This document shows, one piece after another, positions 1 through 7,986 of a DNA stretch of 64,000 nt. The position numbers and the translations under genes were made by a program. Positions within the stretch are counted from its first letter, which is position 1. Every line of letters begins with the position of its first letter. The notes under the pieces were generated by a model. The model saw nothing but the letters and a program-made list of their open reading frames with translations, ran no database searches and was not told where the DNA came from. Source of the stretch: Streptomyces cahuitamycinicus (GTDB lineage: Bacteria; Actinomycetota; Actinomycetes; Streptomycetales; Streptomycetaceae); contig NZ_POUC01000004.1 in assembly GCF_002891435.1 (NCBI RefSeq), forward strand, positions 1 to 64,000, read 5' to 3'.

Positions 1-914
1 ACCGCGGCCCGGGGCGGCGGGGCGTCCGGCGGCTGGGTGACGACGTAGGCGCCGCCCGCGACGATCGTGGCGCCCGCCGTCATCGCCACGGCCGGCTTGG
101 TGAGCGCTCCGAGCAGCTTGGCGGACCAGCCGGCGGACGTGGCCGCCACCGCGGTCTTGCCGCCGAAGGCGAGCGACAGCGTGAAGCCGACGGGCAGCGG
201 GACGAGGGCGATACCGACCAGGAGGCGTTCGGCCGGTACGACGGCCTCGCGGGTACCGCCGCAGTAGCCGCAGCCGCGGATGTGCCGGGCCAGCCGCTTG
301 CGCCACACCGAGTCGGGCCGGCCGTCCCAGCGGCCGGTCACCTCGCGCAGGCCGGGGCAGGCGCCGTCCAGGGCCCGGACGATGCCGCGCGAGGTCTCCA
401 GGCGTTCCTTCATCCGCTGGACGCGCACGGCGGCGTGCTGCCGGGTGACGCCGACCGCGGCGGCCAGTTCGCGCCGGGTCAGTTCGCCCGCGACCTCGAG
501 CCACCACAGCGACAGCAGCTGCCGGTCCTCGCCGTCCAGCCAGCGCACCGCCTCGGCGACCTCCCGCCGCTGTCCTTCCAGCTGGAGCCGCAGCACGGTC
601 AGCTCGGCGAAGTCGGAGGCCGCCGCCTCCTCCAGCCGGTCCGGGGTCTTCCGCCGGGCCCGGTCGCGGATCTGCCGCATGGCGATCGCCACCAGCCAGG
701 ACCGGAAGCTGTCCGGGTCGCGCAGCGAGCCGAGGTTGCCGACCGCGCGCAGCATGGTCTCCTGCACGACGTCGTCGACGTCGGCGTGGCCGTTCAGGGC
801 CCGGCCCACGATGTTGTAGACCAGGGGCAGCCACCCCGCGACCAGCTCGTCCAGCGCCCGCCGGTCGCCGTCCTGCGCCGCCGTGACGACGGCGCGCCAG
901 TGCTCACTGTCCAC
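1..914 (-). CDS. Sigma-70 family (ECF-like) sigma factor with C-terminal membrane extension, 3' end outside window
   Basis: About 304 codons are visible from a GTG at 914, which has GAGGGG five bases upstream; the reading frame runs off the window start. Residues ~20-60 look like sigma region 2 (a DVDDVVQETMLRAV stretch), and residues ~125-170 form a region-4 helix-turn-helix (LTRRELAAAVGVTRQHAAV). After region 4 the protein continues well past the usual ECF length: an HIRGCGYCGG motif near residue 215, then an alanine/glycine-rich hydrophobic segment near residues 275-300 that could span the membrane. It presumably directs RNA polymerase to a small regulon. The CxxC motif plus hydrophobic tail suggests that sensing or anchoring is built into the sigma factor, instead of residing in a separate anti-sigma protein; this is inference. 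No anti-sigma gene is adjacent inside the window. Confidence 0.8.
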   Translation of the reverse strand, partial: MDSEHWRAVVTAAQDGDRRALDELVAGWLPLVYNIVGRALNGHADVDDVVQETMLRAVGNLGSLRDPDSFRSWLVAIAMRQIRDRARRKTPDRLEEAAASDFAELTVLRLQLEGQRREVAEAVRWLDGEDRQLLSLWWLEVAGELTRRELAAAVGVTRQHAAVRVQRMKERLETSRGIVRALDGACPGLREVTGRWDGRPDSVWRKRLARHIRGCGYCGGTREAVVPAERLLVGIALVPLPVGFTLSLAFGGKTAVAATSAGWSAKLLGALTKPAVAMTAGATIVAGGAYVVTQPPDAPPPRAA

Positions 915-1041
915 GGGGCCCCTCGCCGGCTGGGATCGGTGCTTTTCCGCACGCACCCTCTCAGGCGGCACGGGGGTCTTGGCTATGTGCGGGATCACAT
1001 GCGGGGAGACGCCGTGAAGGTTTCCGGGATAACAGTTTTTC

Positions 1042-1158
1042 TCAACCGCTGAGCACCGGGGTGGCCACCGGCGCGGACAGCGCCTCCAGCCGCTTGATCC
1101 GCTGCCGTACGACGTACAGCGGGATCACCCCGAACACCCCGAAGGCCATGTCGATCAC
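1042..1158 (-). CDS. Small single-span membrane protein, start uncertain
   Basis: A short frame ends at a TGA at 1042-1044 and stays open up to 1239. Its codons end almost always in G or C, which looks coding. The product contains FWWSVIDMAFGVFGVIPLYVV, a plausible transmembrane segment, followed by the basic stretch RQRIKRLEA. The only in-frame ATG/GTG starts lie inside or after the tryptophan pair; the coordinates given use a GTG at 1158 (38 residues), which would cut into the membrane segment. The true start may be a non-standard codon upstream (CTG or similar), or the gene may be decayed. It lies just downstream of the aldehyde dehydrogenase gene on the same strand. I do not recognise the family. 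Confidence 0.4.
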   Translation of the reverse strand: MIDMAFGVFGVIPLYVVRQRIKRLEALSAPVATPVLSG

Positions 1159-1253
1159 CGACCACCAGAAGGGGACTATGGGTTCCGCAGGCAGCGGAAC
1201 GGCCCCGGGAGAGGCGGAGTGCCGCCCGGGGCCGTGAGATCAAAACCGCGTGG

Positions 1254-2693
1254 TTACGCGTCCAGCGACGTCATCACGTGCTTGATCCGCGTGTAGTCGT
1301 CGAAGCCGTACCCCGAGAGGTCCTTGCCGTAGCCGGACTTCTTGAAGCCGCCGTGCGGCATCTCGGCGACCAGCGGGATGTGGGTGTTGATCCACACGCA
1401 GCCGAAGTCGAGCTTCTTGGACATCCGCATGGCGCGGCCGTGGTCCTTGGTCCACACGGAGGAGGCCAGCGCGTACTCGACGCCGTTGGCCCACTCCACG
1501 GCCTGCGCCTCGTCGGAGAAGGACTGCACGGTGATGACCGGGCCGAAGACCTCCTTCTGGATGATCTCGTCGGTCTGCTTCAGGCCCGAGACGACGGTCG
1601 GCGCGTAGAAGTAGCCCTTGTCGCCGACCCGCTTGCCGCCGGCCTCCACGCGCGCGTGCGCGGGCAGCCGGTCGATGAAGCCCTCGACCTGCTTGAGCTG
1701 GTTGGGGTTGTTGAGCGGGCCGAACAGCACGTCCTCGTCGTCCGGCTGCCCGGTCTTCGTCTCGGAGGCGGCCTTGGCCAGCGCGGAGACGAACTCGTCG
1801 TGGATGGACTCGTGGACGAGCACGCGGGTGGCGGCCGTGCAGTCCTGGCCGGCGTTGAAGTAGCCCGCAACCGAGATGTCCTCGACGGCCTTGGCGATGT
1901 CGGTGTCCTCGAAGACCACGACCGGGGCCTTGCCGCCCAGCTCCAGGTGGACCCGCTTGACGTCCTTGGAGGCGGACTCGGCGACCTGGATGCCGGCGCG
2001 GACGGAGCCGGTGATGGAGGCCATCGCCGGGGTCTCGTGCTCGACCATCAGGCGACCGGTGTCGCGGTCGCCGCAGATGACGTTGAAGACGCCCTTGGGG
2101 ACGATCGAGCCGATGATCTCGGCCATGAGGACCGTCGAGGCCGGGGTGGTGTCGGACGGCTTCAGCACGACGGTGTTGCCCGCCGCGATCGCCGGGGCGA
2201 ACTTCCACACGGCCATCATCATCGGGTAGTTCCAGGGCGCGACCTGCGCGCAGACGCCGACCGGCTCGCGGCGCACGATGGAGGTCAGGCCCTCCATGTA
2301 CTCACCGGCCGAGCGGCCCTCCAGCATCCGCGCCGCGCCCGCGAAGAAGCGGATCTGGTCGACCATCGGCGGGATCTCCTCGGAGCGGGTCAGCCCGATG
2401 GGCTTGCCCGTGTTCTCCACCTCGGCCGCGATCAGCTCCTCGGCGCGCTCCTCGAAGGCGTCCGCGATCTTCAGCAGGGCTTTCTGGCGCTCGGCGGGCG
2501 TGGTGTCGCGCCAGCCGGGGAAGGCCTCGGCGGCCGCCGCCATCGCGGCGTCCACGTCCGCCTGCCCGGACAGCGGAGCGGTCGCGTACGCCTCGCCCGT
2601 CGCGGGATTGACCACCTCGGTGGTCCGTCCGTCGGCGGCGTCCCGGAACTCACCGCCGATGTAGTTGCGCAGACGACGCAGCTCGGTGCTCAC
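1254..2693 (-). CDS. Aldehyde dehydrogenase, gamma-aminobutyraldehyde dehydrogenase type
   Basis: NAD(P)-dependent aldehyde dehydrogenase of 479 residues, cytosolic. The family motif LELGGKAP (general-base Glu) is near residue 250, and the catalytic cysteine sits in NAGQDCTAATRV near residue 283. The GQDC form of the active site is typical of gamma-aminobutyraldehyde and betaine-aldehyde dehydrogenases. I chose the GTG at 2693 because GGAGGG lies six bases upstream and the protein then begins like its family; a longer in-frame extension is not supported. It is divergent from an Lrp/AsnC regulator and a class III aminotransferase, which fits conversion of putrescine or other amines through 4-aminobutanal to GABA. 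The exact substrate is inferred. Confidence 0.9.
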   Translation of the reverse strand: MSTELRRLRNYIGGEFRDAADGRTTEVVNPATGEAYATAPLSGQADVDAAMAAAAEAFPGWRDTTPAERQKALLKIADAFEERAEELIAAEVENTGKPIGLTRSEEIPPMVDQIRFFAGAARMLEGRSAGEYMEGLTSIVRREPVGVCAQVAPWNYPMMMAVWKFAPAIAAGNTVVLKPSDTTPASTVLMAEIIGSIVPKGVFNVICGDRDTGRLMVEHETPAMASITGSVRAGIQVAESASKDVKRVHLELGGKAPVVVFEDTDIAKAVEDISVAGYFNAGQDCTAATRVLVHESIHDEFVSALAKAASETKTGQPDDEDVLFGPLNNPNQLKQVEGFIDRLPAHARVEAGGKRVGDKGYFYAPTVVSGLKQTDEIIQKEVFGPVITVQSFSDEAQAVEWANGVEYALASSVWTKDHGRAMRMSKKLDFGCVWINTHIPLVAEMPHGGFKKSGYGKDLSGYGFDDYTRIKHVMTSLDA

Positions 2694-2872
2694 TGCCGGC
2701 CCTCCAGTTCGGATGTCCAGTACTTGAGACACCCACCCTAGTCGGCAGACCCACGTTTTCAACACCCCCGCTCCCTTCGATCGTGCGGAATTCGCAGGAG
2801 TCGAGGGCTCAAACAACGGATTTCATCGATCGAGGCTTGCGGAAGTGTCGAGACCTCGTGCACAGTGACCTC

Positions 2873-3397
2873 GTGGCCAGTCGAAGCGCAGACCAGAAGG
2901 GCTCGCGGGAGTCCCGCGAGCCCTCCCGCGAGTCCAGGAACGGCAGCTCGCCCCAGCTGGACGCCGTCTCCCTCGCCATCATCGAGCAGCTCCAGGAGGA
3001 CGGCCGCCGGCCGTACGCCGCCATCGGCAAGGCCGTGGGCCTGTCGGAGGCGGCCGTGCGCCAGCGCGTCCAGAAGCTGCTCGACCAGGGCGTGATGCAG
3101 ATCGTCGCCGTCACGGACCCGCTCACCGTGGGCTTCCGCAGACAGGCCATGGTCGGCGTCAACGTGGAGGGCGACGTGGAGTCGGTCGCGGACGCGCTGT
3201 CGGCCATGTCCGAATGCGAGTACGTGGTGATGACCGCAGGCTCCTTCGACCTGATGGTGGAGATCGTCTGCGAGGACGACGACCACCTCCTGGAGGTCAT
3301 CAACAAACGCATACGGGCGGTGCCCGGAGTGCGCTCCACCGAGAGCTTCGTCTACCTCAAGCTCAAGAAGCAGACCTACATGTGGGGAACCCGATGA
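2873..3397 (+). CDS. Lrp/AsnC family transcriptional regulator
   Basis: One-domain amino-acid-responsive regulator. A winged helix-turn-helix covers the stretch starting QLDAVSLAIIEQLQEDGRRP and VGLSEAAVRQRVQKLLDQG; the RAM (ligand/oligomer) domain follows, with VVMTAGSFDLMVEIVCEDD and LPGV-like PGVRSTESFVYLKLKKQTY at the end. A serine/arginine-rich tail precedes the DNA-binding domain. The start is uncertain: GTG at 2873 is used, but GTG at 2858 is equally possible and neither has a strong ribosome binding site. It sits between the divergent aldehyde dehydrogenase and the co-directional aminotransferase (19 bp downstream) and probably controls both, responding to an amine or amino acid; that role is inferred. 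Confidence 0.88.
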   Translation: MASRSADQKGSRESREPSRESRNGSSPQLDAVSLAIIEQLQEDGRRPYAAIGKAVGLSEAAVRQRVQKLLDQGVMQIVAVTDPLTVGFRRQAMVGVNVEGDVESVADALSAMSECEYVVMTAGSFDLMVEIVCEDDDHLLEVINKRIRAVPGVRSTESFVYLKLKKQTYMWGTR

Positions 3398-3416
3398 TCG
3401 TGAGGACCCGATAGCC

Positions 3417-4778
3417 GTGAGCAAGGACCTCTCCCAGACCGCGTACGACCACCTGTGGATGCACTTCACGCGCATGTCGTCGTACGAGAAGGCCCCCGTC
3501 CCCACCATCGTCCGGGGCGAGGGCACCTACATCTACGACGACAAGGGCAAGCGCTACCTGGACGGCCTCGCCGGCCTCTTCGTGGTGCAGGCCGGGCACG
3601 GCCGGGTCGAGCTCGCCGAGACCGCCTTCAAGCAGGCGCAGGAGCTGGCGTTCTTCCCGGTGTGGTCCTACGCCCACCCCAAGGCCGTCGAACTGGCCGA
3701 GCGCCTCGCCCACCACGCCCCGGGCGACCTGAACAAGGTCTTCTTCACCACCGGCGGCGGTGAGGCGGTGGAGACCGCATGGAAGCTCGCCAAGCAGTAC
3801 TTCAAGCTGGTCGGCAAGCCCACCAAGCACAAGGTCATCTCCCGTGCGGTCGCCTACCACGGCACCCCGCAGGGCGCGCTGTCCATCACCGGCCTGCCGG
3901 CCCTGAAGGCCCCCTTCGAGCCGCTGGTCCCGGGCGCCCACAAGGTCCCGAACACCAACATCTACCGCGCCCCGATCCACGGCGACGACCCCGAGGCCTA
4001 CGGCCGCTGGGCCGCCGACCAGATCGAGCAGCAGATCCTCTTCGAGGGCCCGGACACCGTCGCCGCGGTCTTCCTTGAGCCGGTGCAGAACGCGGGCGGC
4101 TGCTTCCCGCCCCCGCCCGGCTACTTCCAGCGGGTCCGCGAGATCTGCGACCGGCACGACGTACTGCTCGTCTCGGACGAGGTCATCTGCGCCTTCGGCC
4201 GCCTGGGCACGTACTTCGCCTGCGACAAGTTCGACTACGTGCCGGACATGATCACCTGCGCCAAGGGCATGACCTCGGGCTACTCCCCGATCGGCGCCTG
4301 CATCATCTCCGACCGCCTCGCCGAGCCGTTCTATAAGGAGGACAACGTCTTCCTGCACGGCTACACCTTCGGCGGCCACCCGGTCTCCGCCGCCGTGGGC
4401 CTGGCCAACCTCGACCTGTTCGAGCGCGAGAACCTCAACCAGCACGTCCTGGACAACGAGGGCAACTTCCGCGCCACCCTGGAGAAGCTCCACGACCTGC
4501 CGATCGTCGGCGACGTCCGCGGCAACGGCTTCTTCTACGGCATCGAGCTGGTGAAGGACAAGGCCACCAAGGAGTCCTTCAACGACGAGGAGACCGAGCG
4601 CGTCCTGTACGGCTTCCTCTCCAAGGCGCTGTACGACAACGGTCTGTACTGCCGCGCCGACGACCGCGGCGACCCGGTCGTCCAGCTCGCCCCGCCGCTG
4701 ATCTCCGACCAGTCGACGTTCGACGAGATCGAGCAGATCCTGCGCGCCACCCTCTCCGAGGCGTGGACCAGGCTCTGA
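3417..4778 (+). CDS. Class III PLP-dependent aminotransferase (putrescine/GABA-type)
   Basis: A 453-residue omega-aminotransferase. The PLP lysine is Lys283 in MITCAKGMTSGYSPIG; the cofactor aspartate lies in SDEVICAFGRLGT; the glycine/threonine-rich phosphate region is FFTTGGGEAVETAWKLA. The GTG start is preceded by GAGGA. Enzymes of this subgroup move the terminal amino group of putrescine, beta-alanine or GABA to pyruvate or 2-oxoglutarate. Position directly after the Lrp/AsnC regulator and opposite a gamma-aminobutyraldehyde-type dehydrogenase supports a diamine catabolic role. Which amine is preferred cannot be read from the sequence. Confidence 0.88.
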   Translation: MSKDLSQTAYDHLWMHFTRMSSYEKAPVPTIVRGEGTYIYDDKGKRYLDGLAGLFVVQAGHGRVELAETAFKQAQELAFFPVWSYAHPKAVELAERLAHHAPGDLNKVFFTTGGGEAVETAWKLAKQYFKLVGKPTKHKVISRAVAYHGTPQGALSITGLPALKAPFEPLVPGAHKVPNTNIYRAPIHGDDPEAYGRWAADQIEQQILFEGPDTVAAVFLEPVQNAGGCFPPPPGYFQRVREICDRHDVLLVSDEVICAFGRLGTYFACDKFDYVPDMITCAKGMTSGYSPIGACIISDRLAEPFYKEDNVFLHGYTFGGHPVSAAVGLANLDLFERENLNQHVLDNEGNFRATLEKLHDLPIVGDVRGNGFFYGIELVKDKATKESFNDEETERVLYGFLSKALYDNGLYCRADDRGDPVVQLAPPLISDQSTFDEIEQILRATLSEAWTRL

Positions 4779-4984
4779 CCCGCGTCGCTCCGATCGTCTG
4801 CCTGGATGATCAACACCGGCCCCGGTGCCGCCCGTCCGAGTGAGAAACGGCGGCCCGGGGCCGCGTGCTGTCCGGCCTCCCGCCGCCTTCTGCCTAGCGT
4901 GCCCAGTGACCGATCGGCCCTGCCTTCGTTCCCCCGCACGGGGGACGGCACGGGAACTACGGATCTGAACCGAGGTGTACGCGC

Positions 4985-5734
4985 ATGGAGGCCCAACCGG
5001 ACGACGACGTGCTCTGGGCACGCGCCCTGCACTTCCAGCACGACGACGGCTCGCCCGCGCTCTGCGGCGTCTCGCTCGGCGTGCGCGAGGGCGAGATCCT
5101 CGCCATCGGCGGACCGCGCGGCAGCGGCAAGACGACCCTGCTGCGGTGCCTGTCCGGCCTGGTGCCCGTCCGGCGCGGCGAGGTCTGGTTCAACAGCGTG
5201 CCCGTGCACACCATGGGCCCCCTCACCCGCGAGCGGCTGCGCCGCGACCGCTTCGGCTGGATCGACCCGGCCCCCTCCCTGGTACCGGAGCTCAACGCCT
5301 GGGAGAACACCGCCCTGCCGCTGATGCTGCGCGGCACCAGCAGGCGCCGCGCCAAGACCGCGGCCCTGGAGTGGCTGGAGCGCCTGGACATCGGCGACAG
5401 CGCCCGCAAACGGCCGCACCAGCTGGTGCAGGCCGAGCGCCAGCGGGTCTGCATCGCCCGCGCCCTCGCCCCCGCGCCGTCAGTGCTGTTCGCCGACGAA
5501 CCCACGGCGCCCCTGCACCGCGCCGACCGGGCCCATGTGCTGCGTACGCTCACCACGGCGGCCCGCTCCCACCGCATCACCGTCGTCCTGGCCACCCACG
5601 ACGCCGAGACGGCGGCCCTCGCCGACCGCACGGTGTCCCTGCTCGACGGGCGGCGCGTGCAGACGGTCCACCTGCCGCCGGTCGCCGAGACCAGCAAGCC
5701 GGAAGGCCGGGCCGCGTGCTCGCTCTCCGTCTGA
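4985..5734 (+). CDS. ABC transporter ATP-binding protein with degenerate signature motif
   Basis: A 249-residue nucleotide-binding protein of the LolD/MacB-like size class. Walker A is GGPRGSGKTT (residues 42-51), Walker B is SVLFADEPTAPL, and the switch histidine is in LATHDAE. The ABC signature, normally LSGGQ/E, reads LVQAERQRV here, so both signature glycines are missing, yet the following helix (CIARALAPAP) is normal. The usual D-loop LD after Walker B is LH. Such a protein may bind ATP but hydrolyse poorly, or act with a partner. The start ATG has GAGGTG upstream. The stop overlaps the next gene by 19 bp, so the two are translationally linked. Confidence 0.85.
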   Translation: MEAQPDDDVLWARALHFQHDDGSPALCGVSLGVREGEILAIGGPRGSGKTTLLRCLSGLVPVRRGEVWFNSVPVHTMGPLTRERLRRDRFGWIDPAPSLVPELNAWENTALPLMLRGTSRRRAKTAALEWLERLDIGDSARKRPHQLVQAERQRVCIARALAPAPSVLFADEPTAPLHRADRAHVLRTLTTAARSHRITVVLATHDAETAALADRTVSLLDGRRVQTVHLPPVAETSKPEGRAACSLSV

Positions 5735-7446
5735 CCCGCGGCGCCCATCCCGCCGTCCAGCTGCGCCGCCTCCTGGTCACGGCGGCCTCCGCGGGCACGG
5801 GCTTCCTGCTGCTCTGCGCCCTGGGCTACGCTCTGGGCCACCCGGGCTCCCCCGGCTCCGCCGCGCTGCGGCTGGCCTGGTGCGCGGCCCCGCTGGCCGC
5901 CACGGTGTACTTCGCGGTCGCGGTGGCCCGTACCGACCCAGGAACCAAGCCCCGCTCCGGCCTCTCGGCCATCGGCCTCGGTCCGGTCCGCATGATGGCC
6001 GTCTCGGCGACGACGACGGCCCTGTCCTGCACCCTGGGCGCGATGCTGGCCCTGCTCGTCTTCCTGCACCTGCGGGGCGACCTGACGGGCATGCCCTTCG
6101 ACGGCGCCGCCGCCGAGTCCCTCGCCGCGGGCCGGCCCCTGCCGCTGCCGGGCGCCCTGACCCTGCTGGCGTTCGTGCCCGTCGGCGCGTCGGTCGCGGT
6201 GGCACTGGCCCTGCGCCCACACGAGGCGGCGCCGGCCGCGCCCCGGGCGGCCCGGACGTACGGCCACTTCGGCGCCCACCGGCGCACCAGCACCCGCGAG
6301 ACCTTCGGGGCGTACGGCCGGTTCGGCCGGCAGATCATTCGGCCCACGGACGGCCGTGGCACCGAGCCCGCCACGAAGAGCGGCCCGCCGGCGGCCCGGA
6401 ACGGCGGGTCGGCCGCGGCGGCGGCCGCAGGCCCCGGCGGGACGGTGAGCGCGGTCGCGGACCCCGCTCGACCGTCCGCGGTCGACCCGTCCGCGGTGGG
6501 CTCGGGCGGCGTGGGCCCGGGCGCGGTGGACCTGGGCTCCGTGGCCCCGTCCTCGGTGGACCCGCGAGCCGTGGGCCCAGGCGCCGTGGGCCCAGACGCG
6601 GTGGACCTGCGAGCCGTGGGCCCGGTCGTGGACGTCACTCCGCCCGCCGCCCCCCACCACCCGGGCGCACCGGAAGCGGCGGGCGCGAGGGGCCCGGCCG
6701 GCGATCCCGTCCATCGGCTCAGCGCGCACGCGGCGGCGCCGGACGCGGCCGGGGCCATCAGCCCCGCCGGGGCCCTGGCACAGCACCCGGGCCCCGAGGC
6801 GCCCGACACTCCCGATGAGGCCTCCGACGCGGCCCTGCCGGACACCATCGCCGCTCCCTCCGGTCTCCCCTGGGGCATCACCGTGCTGGCCGCGGGCCTC
6901 GCCGTGGTGAGCTACACGGGCCGTACCAGTCCGACACCCCCCGACCTCTCCTTCTCCGGCGCCTCCCCGGGCGTGCTGGCGGGCTGGGCGCTGGCCGCCG
7001 TCGGCCTGGCCCTGGCCGGTCCGGGCCTGACCCATCTGTGCGGACGGTTGCTCCAGTCGGCCCGCCCCGGCGCCCTGCGGCTCCTGGCCGGCCGCATCCT
7101 CATGGCGGAAGCCGTCCGCATCGGGCGCCCCCTGGGCGTCGTCTGCGCGGTGCTGTCCGCCGCCTGGGCCATGGCACTGCTGCACGCCCCGGACGGGCTC
7201 TCGCTCGGCCCGCTCACCACCCTCGGCGTGCTGCTCGTGACCGGCTGCACCACGGCGACGCTCCTCACGGCGGCCGTCGAGGCCAGGCAGGCCCACGCCG
7301 GCACCACCGCCGCGCTGACGCGGCTCGGCGCCACCGCCACGACACTGCGCAGCGCCGCCGCCCTCCGCACGGGCGCGCTGCTCGCCGTGTTCGGTCCGCT
7401 CACCCTGACGGTCGCCGAACTGGCGGCGCTCCCCCTGGCGCGCTGA
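5716..7446 (+). CDS. Large membrane protein, ABC permease-like, with pentad-repeat linker
   Basis: A 576-residue integral membrane protein starting at a GTG with GGAAGG ten bases upstream, inside the end of the ATPase gene. Four hydrophobic spans occupy roughly residues 15-170, then about 200 residues of Ala/Pro/Gly/Val-rich, probably disordered linker, then about five more spans (from the segment WGITVLAAGLAVV to the C-terminus). The linker holds about ten tandem five-residue units of the form x-(A/S)-V-x-(P/L), at 6475-6624. The layout (N-terminal spans, long soluble middle, C-terminal spans) loosely resembles FtsX/MacB permeases, although the linker has no recognisable folded domain. Together with the preceding ATPase it probably forms an exporter or stress-linked ABC complex; the substrate is unknown. 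Confidence 0.75.
   Translation: MLALRLTRGAHPAVQLRRLLVTAASAGTGFLLLCALGYALGHPGSPGSAALRLAWCAAPLAATVYFAVAVARTDPGTKPRSGLSAIGLGPVRMMAVSATTTALSCTLGAMLALLVFLHLRGDLTGMPFDGAAAESLAAGRPLPLPGALTLLAFVPVGASVAVALALRPHEAAPAAPRAARTYGHFGAHRRTSTRETFGAYGRFGRQIIRPTDGRGTEPATKSGPPAARNGGSAAAAAAGPGGTVSAVADPARPSAVDPSAVGSGGVGPGAVDLGSVAPSSVDPRAVGPGAVGPDAVDLRAVGPVVDVTPPAAPHHPGAPEAAGARGPAGDPVHRLSAHAAAPDAAGAISPAGALAQHPGPEAPDTPDEASDAALPDTIAAPSGLPWGITVLAAGLAVVSYTGRTSPTPPDLSFSGASPGVLAGWALAAVGLALAGPGLTHLCGRLLQSARPGALRLLAGRILMAEAVRIGRPLGVVCAVLSAAWAMALLHAPDGLSLGPLTTLGVLLVTGCTTATLLTAAVEARQAHAGTTAALTRLGATATTLRSAAALRTGALLAVFGPLTLTVAELAALPLAR
6475..6624 (+). repeat. Ten-copy 15-bp (pentapeptide) tandem repeat in membrane-protein linker
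   Basis: The reading frame shows successive units SAVDP SAVGS GGVGP GAVDL, then GSVAP SSVDP RAVGP GAVGP, then DAVDL RAVGP. The period is five residues (15 bp), with valine invariant at the third place and Pro, Leu or Ser at the fifth. This is not the pentapeptide-repeat protein family (A[D/N]LxX). It looks like a recent repeat expansion in an unstructured linker, or a structural spacer between two membrane halves. Confidence 0.8.
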
Positions 7447-7554
7447 GTCCCGCGGCCGCAAGAAGACTCGTACGAAAAAATCCGGCGATGAGTTCCGGCG
7501 GGGCGCCCGGTCTATACCCGCGTAACGACACGCACTTGATGGGAGAGACCTCGC

Positions 7555-7962
7555 ATGTACCAGCAGATGATCTTCGTGAACCTGTGCACCGGCGACCTCG
7601 GCGCCTCCAAGAAGTTCTTCACGGAGCTCGGCTTCACGATCAACGAGCAGTTCAGCGACGACACCACCGCCTCGGTCGTGATCAGCGAGACCATCGTGGT
7701 GATGGTGCACACCAAGGAGAAGTACGCGCAGTTCACCAAGAAGGACATCGTGGACTCGACGAAGACCAGCGAGGTGCTGCTCGCGCTGAGCGCCGAGAGC
7801 CGCGAGAAGGTCGACGAGCTGGTCGAGAAGGCGGTCGCGGCGGGCGGTTCGGTCTCCGGCGAGACCCAGGACCACGGCTTCATGTACGGCCGCGCCTTCG
7901 ACGACCTGGACGGCCACACCTTCGAGGTCGTGTGGATGGACCCGGCGGCCGTCCAGGGCTGA
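7555..7962 (+). CDS. VOC (glyoxalase/bleomycin resistance) superfamily protein
   Basis: A 135-residue single-chain VOC protein. The first half, MIFVNLCTGDLGASKKFFTE, and the end, FDDLDGHTFEVVWMDP, show the paired beta-alpha-beta-beta-beta fold, and the terminal Glu in HTFEVVWM is at the usual metal-ligand place. The central part is rich in lysine and glutamate. The start ATG is preceded by GGGAGAG. Relatives in actinomycetes are small metal-binding enzymes or resistance proteins of unknown substrate. It is followed 24 bp later by a LOG-like gene. Confidence 0.85.
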   Translation: MYQQMIFVNLCTGDLGASKKFFTELGFTINEQFSDDTTASVVISETIVVMVHTKEKYAQFTKKDIVDSTKTSEVLLALSAESREKVDELVEKAVAAGGSVSGETQDHGFMYGRAFDDLDGHTFEVVWMDPAAVQG

Positions 7963-7986
7963 CGGCGGCTGTGCCAGCATGGGCGC

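Noticed and set aside
1278-2741. Long open frame on the plus strand opposite the aldehyde dehydrogenase
   Set aside because: It is a mirror of a well-supported gene, has Arg/Asp/Gly/His-rich nonsense composition and no ribosome binding site; such frames are common at this GC content.
3363-5021. Long minus-strand frame opposite the aminotransferase
   Set aside because: Antisense shadow of a clear PLP enzyme; low-complexity product without domains.
6475-6624. Five-residue repeats, considered as a pentapeptide-repeat protein
   Set aside because: The consensus lacks the A(D/N)LxX pattern and the central Leu/Phe, so the fold is not expected.
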